Source: Pseudolabrys sp. (GTDB lineage Bacteria; Pseudomonadota; Alphaproteobacteria; Rhizobiales; Xanthobacteraceae). Taken from it: a stretch of DNA of 64,000 nt. Below, in pieces: positions 1 to 7,994 of this stretch. The position numbers and the translations under genes were made by a program. The notes below the pieces were generated by a model. It was not told the origin of the DNA. It ran no database searches and was given only the letters and a program-made list of their open reading frames with translations. The stretch covers positions 1 through 64,000 of the forward strand of contig JAUXXH010000023.1 in NCBI GenBank assembly GCA_030684935.1, written 5' to 3'. Positions within the stretch are counted from its first letter, which is position 1; each line of letters starts with the position of its first letter.

Positions 1-485
1 TTTTCCGGCATCGGTTCCGGCTGAATATTGAAGAACCAGTGCCAGGAAAACGTCGCCCAAGACTGCGTGATGTTGTTGAACAGATGATGCTGCGGAATGA
101 TGTCGAGGATCGCCGCGCGCGCCACTTTGCGCGGATGGTCGAGACACATCCGATGCAGCACGCGGGCGCCGCGGTCATGACCGGCGGCCATGAATTGGGC
201 ATGGCCCAGTGCCGCCATCACCTCGATCTGGTCCTGCGCCATGGCACGGAACGAATAGCCCGAATGATCGTCGCCGCCCGGCGGCTTCTCCGAATCGCCG
301 TAGCCGCGCAGGTCGGTCGCCACCACGGTGAAGTCGCGCACCAGCGCCGGCACAACCGTGGCCCAGTTCAGGTGCGTGAACGGGTTGCCGTGCATCAGCA
401 GCAAGGGAGGCCCGCTGCCGCCGGTGACGGTGACAATGCGCGCGCCGCTGGTCTTGATCTCGCTGCGGGTGAAGCCTTCGAGCAT
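1..485 (-). CDS. Alpha/beta hydrolase, fluoroacetate/haloacetate dehalogenase-like (C-terminus beyond left edge)
   Basis: The visible 161 residues are the N-terminal part of an alpha/beta-hydrolase; the gene runs off the left edge. The oxyanion-hole motif HGNP is at residues 32-35 and the nucleophile elbow GHDRGARVLHR at 102-112. In fluoroacetate dehalogenases the nucleophile Asp is followed by two Arg (pattern D-R-x-x-R) that bind the substrate carboxylate; here D104, R105 and R108 fit this, and the WHWFF...QPEP segment that follows also resembles that family. Epoxide hydrolases share the fold but usually lack the double Arg. The ATG at 485 is the first good start. The catalytic His and cap domain are outside the window, so dehalogenation is inferred from motif only. 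Confidence 0.75.
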   Translation of the reverse strand, partial: MLEGFTRSEIKTSGARIVTVTGGSGPPLLLMHGNPFTHLNWATVVPALVRDFTVVATDLRGYGDSEKPPGGDDHSGYSFRAMAQDQIEVMAALGHAQFMAAGHDRGARVLHRMCLDHPRKVARAAILDIIPQHHLFNNITQSWATFSWHWFFNIQPEPMPE

Positions 486-526
486 GAGCGGCCTGTTCTG
501 CTGTTATCGCGATTGCCAGAACGCAC

Positions 527-549
527 ATGCCCGGCGCGAGGCCGGGCAT
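527..549 (-). terminator. Perfect 9-bp stem-loop between binding-protein gene and hydrolase
   Basis: ATGCCCGGC (527-535) and GCCGGGCAT (541-549) form a perfect GC-rich stem with a 5-nt loop, just after the stop of the binding-protein gene on the minus strand. No T-run follows, so an intrinsic terminator is uncertain; it could protect the 3' end of the mRNA. Confidence 0.4.
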
Positions 550-575
550 GGCGTTTCACCAGTCAAGCGGTCAGC

Positions 576-1619
576 CTAGATACCGAAATACTGCGAGTAT
601 CTCTTCTTGATCTCCTCGGTCGCCGCTTCCTGCTTGTCCGGGTCCGAGGGCATCAGCTTGATCGAGTTCAGCGGCACGCGGTCGGACTTGAGCTTCACCT
701 CCGGGTGGAACGAGCGCAGGCCGGCGACGTCGGCCAGATACTGCTGCGTCTCGAGCGACACCATGAAGCTCATGAACAGCCTGGCGGCGTTCGGGTTCGG
801 CGCCTTGGTGGCGATACCCTGGCTGCCGGGGATGAACGGCGTGCCCTCGGTCGGATAGACCAGCGTGATCGGCGCGCCCTGCTCGATCATCAGCAGATGC
901 ACATATTCGAGGCCGTCGGCCGACACCGCGCGCTCGCCCAGCGCCAGCTTCTTCGGCGGTTCGGTCGCCGATTGAACCTGCAGCACCTTCTGCTTGCCGA
1001 GCTTCTCGAAATATTCCCAGCCGAGCGCATTCGAAAGCTGGAACGTCGAAGTGACAATGCCGCCGCTATAGCCCGGATGCGCCTTGACCATCTTGCCCGA
1101 CCATTTCGGATCGAGCAGGTCGGCCCAGCTCTTCGGCATATCTTCCGGCTTCACCAGTTTTGAATTCACGCCGATCGGCATCAGCGTGTAGCGCACGCTG
1201 GCATACATGCCGTCCGGATCGCGCTGTTCGGCCGGCCATTTCAGCAGTTCGGCCGGCAGGTAGGGCTCCAGCACGCCCTGCTTTTTCCAGGTGACGAAAA
1301 GGGCCTGATCGGATCCGTCGATCACGTCGACGGCGAAAATGTTGTTGGCGCGCTCCTGCGACACGCGCTGAAAGATGCGCTCGCTGCCGGAGCGCTCGAC
1401 CTGGACCTTGATGCCGGGATATTTCTTCTCGAACAGCCGGGCGAGGCCCTGCGTCACTTTAAGATCAATCGCCGAATAAAAGACGACCTTGCCTTCCTTG
1501 GTCGCGGCCGCGATCAATTCCGGCGTAACGGTCGATGGCGCCGGCGGCGCCGCGTGGACCGGGCTCAGCATCAGCGCGACAGCGCCGGCAACAGCGCCGG
1601 CGCGCAATAAAAGATTCAT
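576..1619 (-). CDS. Periplasmic ABC transporter substrate-binding protein, AfuA/FbpA-like (type 2 fold)
   Basis: The 347-aa product starts with a signal peptide (MNLLLRAGAVAGAVALML, cleavage near VHA-A) and continues with a segment typical of iron(III)/thiamine-type binding proteins: EGKVVFYSA, then a helix with LARLFEKKYPGIKVQVERSG, and later a WADLLDPKWSGK stretch. It would bind a small anion or metal complex in the periplasm for an ABC importer; no permease or ATPase gene is adjacent, so the substrate is unknown. The ATG at 1619 is preferred over an upstream in-frame start at 1664 because AGGGAGG lies about 8 nt before it and the signal peptide begins there. Confidence 0.8.
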   Translation of the reverse strand: MNLLLRAGAVAGAVALMLSPVHAAPPAPSTVTPELIAAATKEGKVVFYSAIDLKVTQGLARLFEKKYPGIKVQVERSGSERIFQRVSQERANNIFAVDVIDGSDQALFVTWKKQGVLEPYLPAELLKWPAEQRDPDGMYASVRYTLMPIGVNSKLVKPEDMPKSWADLLDPKWSGKMVKAHPGYSGGIVTSTFQLSNALGWEYFEKLGKQKVLQVQSATEPPKKLALGERAVSADGLEYVHLLMIEQGAPITLVYPTEGTPFIPGSQGIATKAPNPNAARLFMSFMVSLETQQYLADVAGLRSFHPEVKLKSDRVPLNSIKLMPSDPDKQEAATEEIKKRYSQYFGI

Positions 1620-1751
1620 GACAGCCTCCCTGGTAAGCCGCCGTGGCGCGCGAATGAAGGACACCCGGCGGTCTGTTGTGCCTCAGCATAACAAATTCCG
1701 GCGGGTGCGGGAGGGGATTACGCGCCTTGCGTGAACTGTTCCGCCGGGTGC

Positions 1752-1794
1752 CCAAAAAAATAAAAACCCCGACTTCGCATCTGCGAAGCCGGGG
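1752..1794 (-). terminator. Strong intrinsic terminator of the small His-rich gene
   Basis: On the minus strand a stem of CCCCG and CTTCGCA with one mismatch (1782-1794 pairing with 1767-1779, 2-nt loop) is followed by TTTTTATTTTTTT. This is a textbook Rho-independent terminator, placed shortly downstream of the stop codon of the gene ending at 1822. Confidence 0.88.
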
Positions 1795-1821
1795 TCATTC
1801 ACCGTCCATGGGGCAGTCCGA

Positions 1822-2073
1822 TTAATCGCAGACCGTGACGCGGCGCAGGCGCGGGCCGTGCGGGGTCGGGACGACGCGCCGGACGGTGTAGCAGTAGCCG
1901 CCGGCGAAGAAGGCGGGGCCGTAGAAGCCGTAACCGCGGTGCCAGCGGTGATGGCCATGCTTGTGATGACCGTGGCCTTTCCAGCCGGGACCTGCCTCGG
2001 CTGACGTGGGAGCAAGAGCGGTGACGCCAACGGCGGCGATGGCGGCGAGAGCGATGGTAAGCTTGCGGATCAT
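1822..2073 (-). CDS. Small exported His/Gly-rich protein, function unknown
   Basis: The 83-aa product has a clear signal peptide (MIRKLTIALAAIAAVGVTAL, cleavage after AEA) and a mature part of about 52 residues beginning with a His/Gly/Lys run (GWKGHGHHKHGHHRWHRGYG) and ending in a basic segment with two Cys. His-rich exported peptides of this style are common in Rhizobiales and could bind metal, but no function is established. ATG at 2073 is chosen because AGGAGAG precedes it and the signal peptide starts there. It has its own strong terminator, so it is probably monocistronic. Confidence 0.75.
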   Translation of the reverse strand: MIRKLTIALAAIAAVGVTALAPTSAEAGPGWKGHGHHKHGHHRWHRGYGFYGPAFFAGGYCYTVRRVVPTPHGPRLRRVTVCD

Positions 2074-2271
2074 GGCGGTCTCTCCTGTTGGGGGGATGTG
2101 CCTGTCACATCCTGCCAATGGGTCGCCGGCCTGCCGGAAAAGGTTCAAGACCGGTTCGAGGACAAAAATTGCCCGCCCGGGCCGCCGTCCTTTTCCCCAA
2201 CCACCCTCGCGCTTGCTCTGGAGGGCAGGAACAGGGGAAACTGTCGCCGATCGCCCCAACGACCGGGCCGG

Positions 2272-2300
2272 TCAGGCAAATTTTCTTCGATTTTGCCTGA
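2272..2300. promoter_or_regulatory. Perfect inverted repeat upstream of the ECF sigma gene
   Basis: TCAGGCAAA (2272-2280) and TTTGCCTGA (2292-2300) form a perfect 9-bp inverted repeat with an 11-nt AT-rich spacer, ending 49 bp before the sigma factor ATG. It has no T-run and could be an operator or an mRNA hairpin. Confidence 0.5.
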
Positions 2301-2349
2301 ACCTGGGTGACCCTCGCCGCGACACACTGAAGAGCCGATTGACCAGCCG

Positions 2350-2910
2350 ATGCAAACGACCTCGGACGAAGTACTGATCGCGAGGATCGCAGGCGGCGAC
2401 CGGCTCGCCATGCAGGTGCTGTTCGCACGGCACCATGTACGGGTTTACCGGTTCGTGTTGCGCTTGGTGCGGAATGAAGCCACGGCGGAGGATTTGATCA
2501 GCGAGGTGTTCCTCGATGTCTGGCGGCAAGCCGGGAAGTTCGAAGGGCGCTCGGCGGTGTCGACCTGGATGCTGAGCATCGCCCGTTTCAAGGCGCTGTC
2601 GTCCTTGCGGCGCCGTTCGGAAGCTGAGTTGGACGACGAGATGGCGGAACAGATCGAGGATCAATCCGACGATCCCGAGGTGACGCTGGCCAAGAAGGAC
2701 AAAGGCGCGGTGCTGCGGCAGGCCCTGAGCAACCTGTCGGCCGAACATCGGGAGATCATCGACCTCGTCTACTACCACGAGAAGTCGGTGGAGGAAGTGG
2801 CCGGGATCGTCGGTATCCCGGAAGCGACTGTGAAGACGCGCATGTTCTACGCGCGCAAGAAATTATCAGAGCTCCTGCGGGAGCAGGGAATCGATCGAGG
2901 CTGGCCATGA
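2350..2910 (+). CDS. RNA polymerase sigma factor, ECF/RpoE type
   Basis: The 186-aa protein has the two-domain ECF layout: a sigma-2 region about residues 25-92 (FARHHVRVYRFVLRLVRNEATAEDLISEVF, with the WRQ...STWM stretch) and a sigma-4 helix-turn-helix about 120-172 (LSAEHREIIDLVYYHEKSV and PEATVKTRMFYARKKL). It would direct RNA polymerase to a small regulon when released from its anti-sigma factor, encoded by the next gene, whose ATG overlaps this stop by 4 nt (ATGA at 2907). A perfect inverted repeat lies 49 bp upstream. No clear ECF-type promoter was found, so autoregulation cannot be claimed from sequence. Confidence 0.88.
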   Translation: MQTTSDEVLIARIAGGDRLAMQVLFARHHVRVYRFVLRLVRNEATAEDLISEVFLDVWRQAGKFEGRSAVSTWMLSIARFKALSSLRRRSEAELDDEMAEQIEDQSDDPEVTLAKKDKGAVLRQALSNLSAEHREIIDLVYYHEKSVEEVAGIVGIPEATVKTRMFYARKKLSELLREQGIDRGWP

Positions 2911-3584
2911 ACACACTTGATAAAGACGGCTCCGAGCAAAGCGAGATCGAAGCCCTGCTGCCGTGGCACGCCTCCGGTACACTCAGCCGCAGCGACGCCC
3001 GGCGCGTGGAGGACGCGCTGGCGCACGATCCCGAACTGGCCCGCCGCTATGCGATGGTGCGCGAAGAGTTCGGCGAAACCATTCACCTGAACGAAACGCT
3101 GGGCGCGCCGTCGGCGCGGGCGATGGAAGCGCTGTTCGCCAAGATCGACGCCGAACCCAAGCGCGTGCAGACGCCGTCGCTGAACCTGGGCGCGCGGGTG
3201 GCCGAATTTTTCGCCAGCCTGACGCCGCGCACTTTGGCTTTTTCAGCAGGCGCCGCGGCAATCGCCATCCTGCTGCAGGCCGGACTGATCGCCGGCGTGC
3301 TGCTCAAGGACGACAGCACCACCGGCTACCAGACGGCCTCGGCGCCGTCGACCGATCCTGGCGTCGGCGCTTTCACGCTGATCCGCTTCGCACCACAGGC
3401 CACCCAGGACGACGTCACCAAGTTTCTGGCGGCCAATAAATTATCGGTCGCGGCCGGGCCGCTGAACGGCGGCCTGTACCGGGTTCGCGTCGCGGTCACC
3501 GGCATGCCGAAGGCCGATCTCGCCGCGCTGGTGAAGAAGTTGCAAGCTGACAAGGTCGTCGATTTCATCGCCACCACCGAGTGA
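2907..3584 (+). CDS. Membrane anti-sigma factor with periplasmic I9-like tail
   Basis: The 225-aa product begins with a cytoplasmic part (about 1-108) resembling anti-sigma domains without the zinc His/Cys motif: IEALLPWHASGTLS, then DARRVEDALAHDPELARRYA. One membrane helix spans about 110-133. The periplasmic tail (155-225) has a compact beta-alpha-beta-beta-alpha-beta pattern, with LYRVR at 190-194. The protease of the next gene carries a similar stretch before its catalytic domain, with LYRWR at the equivalent place. It should hold the sigma factor at the membrane; the tail may sense or be cut by the protease, which is inference. It is coupled to the sigma gene by a 4-nt overlap. Confidence 0.8.
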   Translation: MNTLDKDGSEQSEIEALLPWHASGTLSRSDARRVEDALAHDPELARRYAMVREEFGETIHLNETLGAPSARAMEALFAKIDAEPKRVQTPSLNLGARVAEFFASLTPRTLAFSAGAAAIAILLQAGLIAGVLLKDDSTTGYQTASAPSTDPGVGAFTLIRFAPQATQDDVTKFLAANKLSVAAGPLNGGLYRVRVAVTGMPKADLAALVKKLQADKVVDFIATTE

Positions 3585-3615
3585 ACGGAACTGGCGAGTA
3601 ACAGGAGGTGATGCC

Positions 3616-5136
3616 ATGCGCGTCCAATCAACCGCCTTGCTCGGCCTGGCCGCCGTGGCGACGTTCGCGCTGACTGCGGCCGGCGACGCGCGCGCGCAAA
3701 ATTACATCACCAATGTGCCGATGACGGCGCCGAAGGCACCTTCGGCACCGCCAGCATCAATCACCATGCCCTCGGCGACGATGCCAAGAACCCCGACCGG
3801 GCCGTCGCACGGCGGTTTTCGCCCTCACCCCGGCTTTGGCCTGGTGGTGCCGGGATTGATGATGACCCTGCCGCCGCCGAGTTATGGCCGGATTGTCGAG
3901 GAGCCGGCTTACGAGCAGCCGCGGCGGCCCAGCCGGCCGCCGCCCCAGCGCACGACGCGGCGCGGTCCGAGCGGCGTGCCGCCGGCCGGCGAACGCCGGC
4001 TGGTCCCGGACGAAGTGGTGATCGAACTCGCCAATTCGGTGCGCCCGCAGCAGGTCGATGCGTTGCAACGTCGCCACCGGCTGACCCGGCTGGAATCGCA
4101 GACCATGCAATTGTCCGGCACGACGCTTTACCGCTGGCGCATTCCGGATCGCCGTTCGGTGCCCGCCGTGATCCGCCAACTTGAGGCGGATGGCATGATC
4201 GCCTCGGCGCAGCCGAACTACCTCTACAGGTTGCAACAGAGCGGCGGCCCGGGAGATGCCGCGCAATACGAGCTCGCCAAGCTGCAACTGCCGCAGGCGC
4301 ATGCCCTTGCCAGAGGCACAGACGTCCTGGTGGCCGTGATCGATTCCGGTATCGATGCGACACACCCCGAACTCGCCGGCGCGGTGGCCGAAATCTACGA
4401 CACGCTGTCGAGCCCGATGACGCCGCACAAGCATGGCACCGGCATCGCCGGGCTGATCGCGGCGCGCGGCAAACTGATGGGCGCGGCGCCGGCTGCCAGA
4501 ATTCTGGCGATCCGCGCCTTCGATCCCGCAGGACCGACGGCGGAAGGAACCACGTTCAATATTCTCAAGGGCCTCGACTGGGCCGCGGCCAACGGCGCCC
4601 GGGTCATCAACATGAGTTTTGCCGGCCCCTCCGATCCGGCCATCAGTCGCAGCCTGGCGGCGGCCCGGAAAATGAACATCGTGCTGGTGGCAGCGGCCGG
4701 CAATGCCGGTGCGAAATCACCGCCGCTGTTTCCGGCCGCCGATCCCAACGTCATCGCCGTCACCGCCACCGACGCCGACGACAAATTGTTTGAAGCGTCC
4801 AACCGCGGACGTCACATCGAGGTGGCGGCCCCGGGCGCGGACCTGCTGGTGGCGATCCCCGATGGCGGCTACGAAATTGCGTCCGGGACGTCGTTGTCGG
4901 CGGCCGGCGTCAGCGGCATTGTCGCGCTGATGCTCGAGCGCAACGGCAAGCTGACCGCGGACAGCGTCCGCAGCATTCTGCGGTCGACCGCCCGCGACCT
5001 CGGCCCCAAGGGTGTCGACCCGCTGTTCGGCGCCGGGCTGGCGGACGCCTATGGTGCCGTCACCGCGGACCGCGTGCCGATGGCAGCGCCGATGCCCCGC
5101 CCGCGGATCGAGCGGACCAGCACCCGGGCGCAATGA
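3616..5136 (+). CDS. Secreted S8 (subtilisin-like) serine protease with propeptide-like domain
   Basis: The 506-aa product has a signal peptide (cleavage near DARAQ, about residue 28), a Pro-rich linker (about 35-125), a propeptide-like domain (about 128-207) and an S8 catalytic domain. The triad is visible: D243 in VAVIDSGID, H273 in HKHGTG and S426 in SGTSLSAAG; the oxyanion Asn is N363 in AAAGNAG. A perfect AGGAGGTG ribosome site precedes the ATG. It sits 31 nt after the anti-sigma gene and overlaps the next gene by 4 nt, so the four genes form one unit. Being exported, it could act on the periplasmic tail of the anti-sigma factor; this is inference. No membrane anchor is visible at the C-terminus. 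Confidence 0.9.
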   Translation: MRVQSTALLGLAAVATFALTAAGDARAQNYITNVPMTAPKAPSAPPASITMPSATMPRTPTGPSHGGFRPHPGFGLVVPGLMMTLPPPSYGRIVEEPAYEQPRRPSRPPPQRTTRRGPSGVPPAGERRLVPDEVVIELANSVRPQQVDALQRRHRLTRLESQTMQLSGTTLYRWRIPDRRSVPAVIRQLEADGMIASAQPNYLYRLQQSGGPGDAAQYELAKLQLPQAHALARGTDVLVAVIDSGIDATHPELAGAVAEIYDTLSSPMTPHKHGTGIAGLIAARGKLMGAAPAARILAIRAFDPAGPTAEGTTFNILKGLDWAAANGARVINMSFAGPSDPAISRSLAAARKMNIVLVAAAGNAGAKSPPLFPAADPNVIAVTATDADDKLFEASNRGRHIEVAAPGADLLVAIPDGGYEIASGTSLSAAGVSGIVALMLERNGKLTADSVRSILRSTARDLGPKGVDPLFGAGLADAYGAVTADRVPMAAPMPRPRIERTSTRAQ

Positions 5137-6098
5137 CCGAAAGCACTTCACCGCAGATTCTGCCGTTGCGCGTGATGCGCAACGAGCGCATCGCCGACGG
5201 CATTCATCTGTTTGAATTCCGCGACGCCACCGGCGGCCCGCTGCCGGCCTTCACGGCCGGGGCGCATATCGCCGTTCGCGTACCGAATGGCGCATTGCGC
5301 AAATACTCGCTGTGCAACGACCCGGCCGAGCGCGACCGCTACCTGGTCGCGGTCAAGCGCGAGGTCAATGGCCGCGGTGGCTCGATCAATCTGATCGACC
5401 ATGTCAAACCCGGCGATGAACTGCTGGTGACCGCGCCGGTCAACGATTTCGGCCTGCCGCCGCGGGCGCAGGATTTCCTGTTCATCGCCGGCGGCATCGG
5501 CGTTACGCCGATGATGGCGATGATCCGGCAGGTGCAGGCGGAGGGCAAGCGCTTCCGTCTGTATTATCTGTCGCGGTCGGCGGAGACGTCCGCCTTCGTC
5601 GACGAACTGAGCGCGCCGGATTTGCGGGACCGGGTCACGATCCATTTCGACCAGGGCGACCTCGCCCGCTCGTTCGACCTCCGGCCGGTGCTGGCCGAGC
5701 GCAAGAACCGCGAGCATCTGTACTGCTGCGGGCCACGGCCGCTGATGGAGGCGGTGCGCGAAATGACAGCGCACTGGTCGCCGACAGCGGTGCATTTCGA
5801 GGCGTTCAGCGATGCCGAGACCCACAAGCCGACCGACCGGCCGTTCCAGGTCAGGCTGGCGCGCTCCGGCGCGGTGCTGGACGTGCCGGTGACCAAGACC
5901 ATTCTCGAGGTCATGCGCGAGCATGGCCTCGAGGTGCCGAGTTCATGCGAGACCGGCACCTGCGGCACCTGCCGCACCAAGATGCTGGCGGGTGACGCCG
6001 ATCACCGCGACTTGGTGCTGACCGAAGCCGAACGCGGCGACAACATCATGATCTGCGTGTCGCGGGCCCGCGGCGACGAGATCACCATCGACCGGTGA
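5133..6098 (+). CDS. PDR/VanB-type oxidoreductase (flavin, NAD and 2Fe-2S domains)
   Basis: This 321-aa protein follows the phthalate dioxygenase reductase plan. A flavin-binding barrel comes first (RKYSLCNDP at 56-64), then a pyridine nucleotide domain (AGGIGVTPMM about 119-128; CCGPRPLM about 198-205), then a C-terminal plant-type ferredoxin with cluster ligands C272, C277, C280 and C308. It would pass electrons from NAD(P)H through flavin and the 2Fe-2S centre to an oxygenase, typically a Rieske demethylase, but no oxygenase gene is in the window. Its ATG overlaps the protease stop by 4 nt, an unusual partner. It ends exactly where the convergent cytochrome gene ends. Confidence 0.88.
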   Translation: MTESTSPQILPLRVMRNERIADGIHLFEFRDATGGPLPAFTAGAHIAVRVPNGALRKYSLCNDPAERDRYLVAVKREVNGRGGSINLIDHVKPGDELLVTAPVNDFGLPPRAQDFLFIAGGIGVTPMMAMIRQVQAEGKRFRLYYLSRSAETSAFVDELSAPDLRDRVTIHFDQGDLARSFDLRPVLAERKNREHLYCCGPRPLMEAVREMTAHWSPTAVHFEAFSDAETHKPTDRPFQVRLARSGAVLDVPVTKTILEVMREHGLEVPSSCETGTCGTCRTKMLAGDADHRDLVLTEAERGDNIMICVSRARGDEITIDR

Positions 6099-6410
6099 CT
6101 ACTCCTGCACCGAGCGCAGATAGGCGCTGACGGCGCGGGCGTCTTCCTCGTTGAACTTGAACTCCGGCATGTCGGGATGGCTGGCCAGCAGCCCGCGCTG
6201 CAGCTTTACCGTAAACTCGTCGAGATCGAAGCTGCGGCCAAGCTCGCGGAACGGCGGCGCGGCGATGTGCGGACTGGCGCCGGTCTTGCCGAGAGCATGG
6301 CAGCGCGCGCAGAATTCCTCGAGCAGGACACGGCCGCGCTCGCTCGGCGCCTGCGCCTGTACCGAACCTGAGAACAAAATCGCCGCCAGCAGTGCGATCG
6401 TCAATTGCAT
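6099..6410 (-). CDS. Small periplasmic c-type cytochrome
   Basis: The 103-aa product has a signal peptide (MQLTIALLAAILFSGSVQA) and a single haem attachment motif CARCH at residues 34-38. M81 in SHPDMPEF is the probable sixth ligand. It is a class I mono-haem cytochrome acting as a periplasmic electron carrier. The ATG at 6410 is preferred to an upstream in-frame start at 6461 because the signal peptide starts there and AAGG precedes it. The gene is tail-to-tail with the PDR reductase with no intervening base. Confidence 0.85.
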   Translation of the reverse strand: MQLTIALLAAILFSGSVQAQAPSERGRVLLEEFCARCHALGKTGASPHIAAPPFRELGRSFDLDEFTVKLQRGLLASHPDMPEFKFNEEDARAVSAYLRSVQE

Positions 6411-6502
6411 GAGAGACCTTCCGGGCCAGGAATCGTGCCGGCCAGCGAAGGCCGGCAACACGGCGTTGTTGTGTCACGAAAAAATTAAGAGTCTGGGATG
6501 GC

Positions 6503-7993
6503 TCAGGCCCGCGCCTTGGCGTCGCGGCGCTGGCCGAGATCGACGGCGCGGTCGGGAATGGTAATGCTGAAAGTGGCGCCGATGGTGCCCGCCACCAGCC
6601 GCATCTCGCCGCCATGCGCGCGCACCAGTTCGGCGGCAATGACCAGCCCCAGTCCCGCCCCGCCGGAGCGGGTCGAACCCTGGAAGGCCTGGAACAGGTG
6701 GGCGCGGGCCTTCTCGGACAGGCCGGGGCCGGTATCCGACACCTCGATCACCACCACGGTGCCTTCGCGGCGGCCGGTAATGCGAATCTGGTCGCGCGCC
6801 GGATCGGCGTCGCCGCGCGTCTCCAGCGCCTGCATCGCATTGCGCGCCAGATTGACCAGCACGCGGAACAGCTGGTCGTGGTCCGCCTCGACCGTGAGCC
6901 CGCGCTCGACCGACACGATCCAGCGGATCGGCACCTCAAGGCTCAGCCCGAGCGCCTCGTGGACTTCCTCGATCAACGGCTCGACCTCGATGGTCTTGCG
7001 CTCCGGCGGCGCTTCCTGCGCCGCGCCATAGGACAACGTCGACTGGCAGAAGGCGATGGCGCGCTCCAGCGCCCGCACCAGCTTAGGCGCGAAACGCTGC
7101 ACCTTCGGGTCCGGCAGAGTCGAAAGCTGGTCGGAAAAGAGCTGCGCCGAGGCCAGCAGATTGCGCAGGTCGTGGTTGATCTTCGATACCGCCAGCCCGA
7201 GCGCGGCCAGCCGGCTCTTCTGGTGCAGCATCGAGGCCAGTTCGCGCTGCATGGCGCCGAGCTCTTCTTCCGCGGTGCCGACCTCATCGTGGCGGCCCGA
7301 AGCGCCGATGACGCGGCCCGGATTTTCCGGATCGGCGCGGAAGGCCACCATGTTGTCGGTGATGCGCCGCATCGGCCGCACCAGCAAATAATGCAGCGCG
7401 AAGAACACCAGCATCGCGGTGACGGCGGAAATCACCAGCGACAACAGCAGAATATTGACGGAGAAGGTCAGCATGGCCCTGTGCAATGGCGCTTCGTCGA
7501 GGACAATTTCGAGGAAGTCGCCCTCCATCGGCGCCGCTCCGACGACCCGGATGACGTTGCCTGGCTCGAAGAACAGCAGCGTATCGAAGGCATCGACGAC
7601 GGTGCGCCACCACGGCACGCTGCGCATGTCGATATCTTGATTGATCTCCGACGGCACTTCGGCGGCAGCGAGAAGCCGGCGCTGGGTGCCCATTTTCACG
7701 GCCACCGCCCGCGCGCCGATGCTTTCCAGAACCTGCTTGGCCAGGCTTTCCGGCACCATGCCGCTGGGCGCGGCATCCAGCACCAGCGCCGCGGTGCGCG
7801 CGGCCGCGATCCGGTCGCTCAGCCAGTTCAGCCGAAAATTGGCGATCGACGGCACATAGATCAGAACTTCCGCCAGCATCACGAACACGACGGTCAGTAG
7901 CAACAGCTTGCCGGACAGACCAAAGCGAAATGCTTTCGCCCGGCGCGGCGCTTGTCGTTCGCTTGTCGGCCCGGTGTCGGGTTCCAATGCCAT
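6503..7993 (-). CDS. Sensor histidine kinase (orphan)
   Basis: The 496-aa kinase has an N-terminal membrane helix (about 28-50), an extracytoplasmic sensor region (about 52-172), a second helix (about 174-204), a HAMP-like linker after VRPMRRI, a DHp domain with the H-box SKINHDLRN (phospho-acceptor H274), and an HATPase domain: N-box NLARNAMQAL (N385), G1 DTGPGL (about 420-425) and G2 GGAGLGL (about 444-450). It would autophosphorylate and pass phosphate to a response regulator, but none is encoded in this window. The sensed signal is unknown. It starts 1 nt after the stop of the upstream flavoprotein gene, so the two may be co-transcribed. Confidence 0.88.
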   Translation of the reverse strand: MALEPDTGPTSERQAPRRAKAFRFGLSGKLLLLTVVFVMLAEVLIYVPSIANFRLNWLSDRIAAARTAALVLDAAPSGMVPESLAKQVLESIGARAVAVKMGTQRRLLAAAEVPSEINQDIDMRSVPWWRTVVDAFDTLLFFEPGNVIRVVGAAPMEGDFLEIVLDEAPLHRAMLTFSVNILLLSLVISAVTAMLVFFALHYLLVRPMRRITDNMVAFRADPENPGRVIGASGRHDEVGTAEEELGAMQRELASMLHQKSRLAALGLAVSKINHDLRNLLASAQLFSDQLSTLPDPKVQRFAPKLVRALERAIAFCQSTLSYGAAQEAPPERKTIEVEPLIEEVHEALGLSLEVPIRWIVSVERGLTVEADHDQLFRVLVNLARNAMQALETRGDADPARDQIRITGRREGTVVVIEVSDTGPGLSEKARAHLFQAFQGSTRSGGAGLGLVIAAELVRAHGGEMRLVAGTIGATFSITIPDRAVDLGQRRDAKARA

Positions 7994-7994
7994 C

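Noticed and set aside
2228..2260. GGAAC as the -35 element of an ECF-type promoter for the sigma gene
   Set aside because: No matching -10 (such as CGTT) at 16-17 bp downstream, so autoregulation is not supported.
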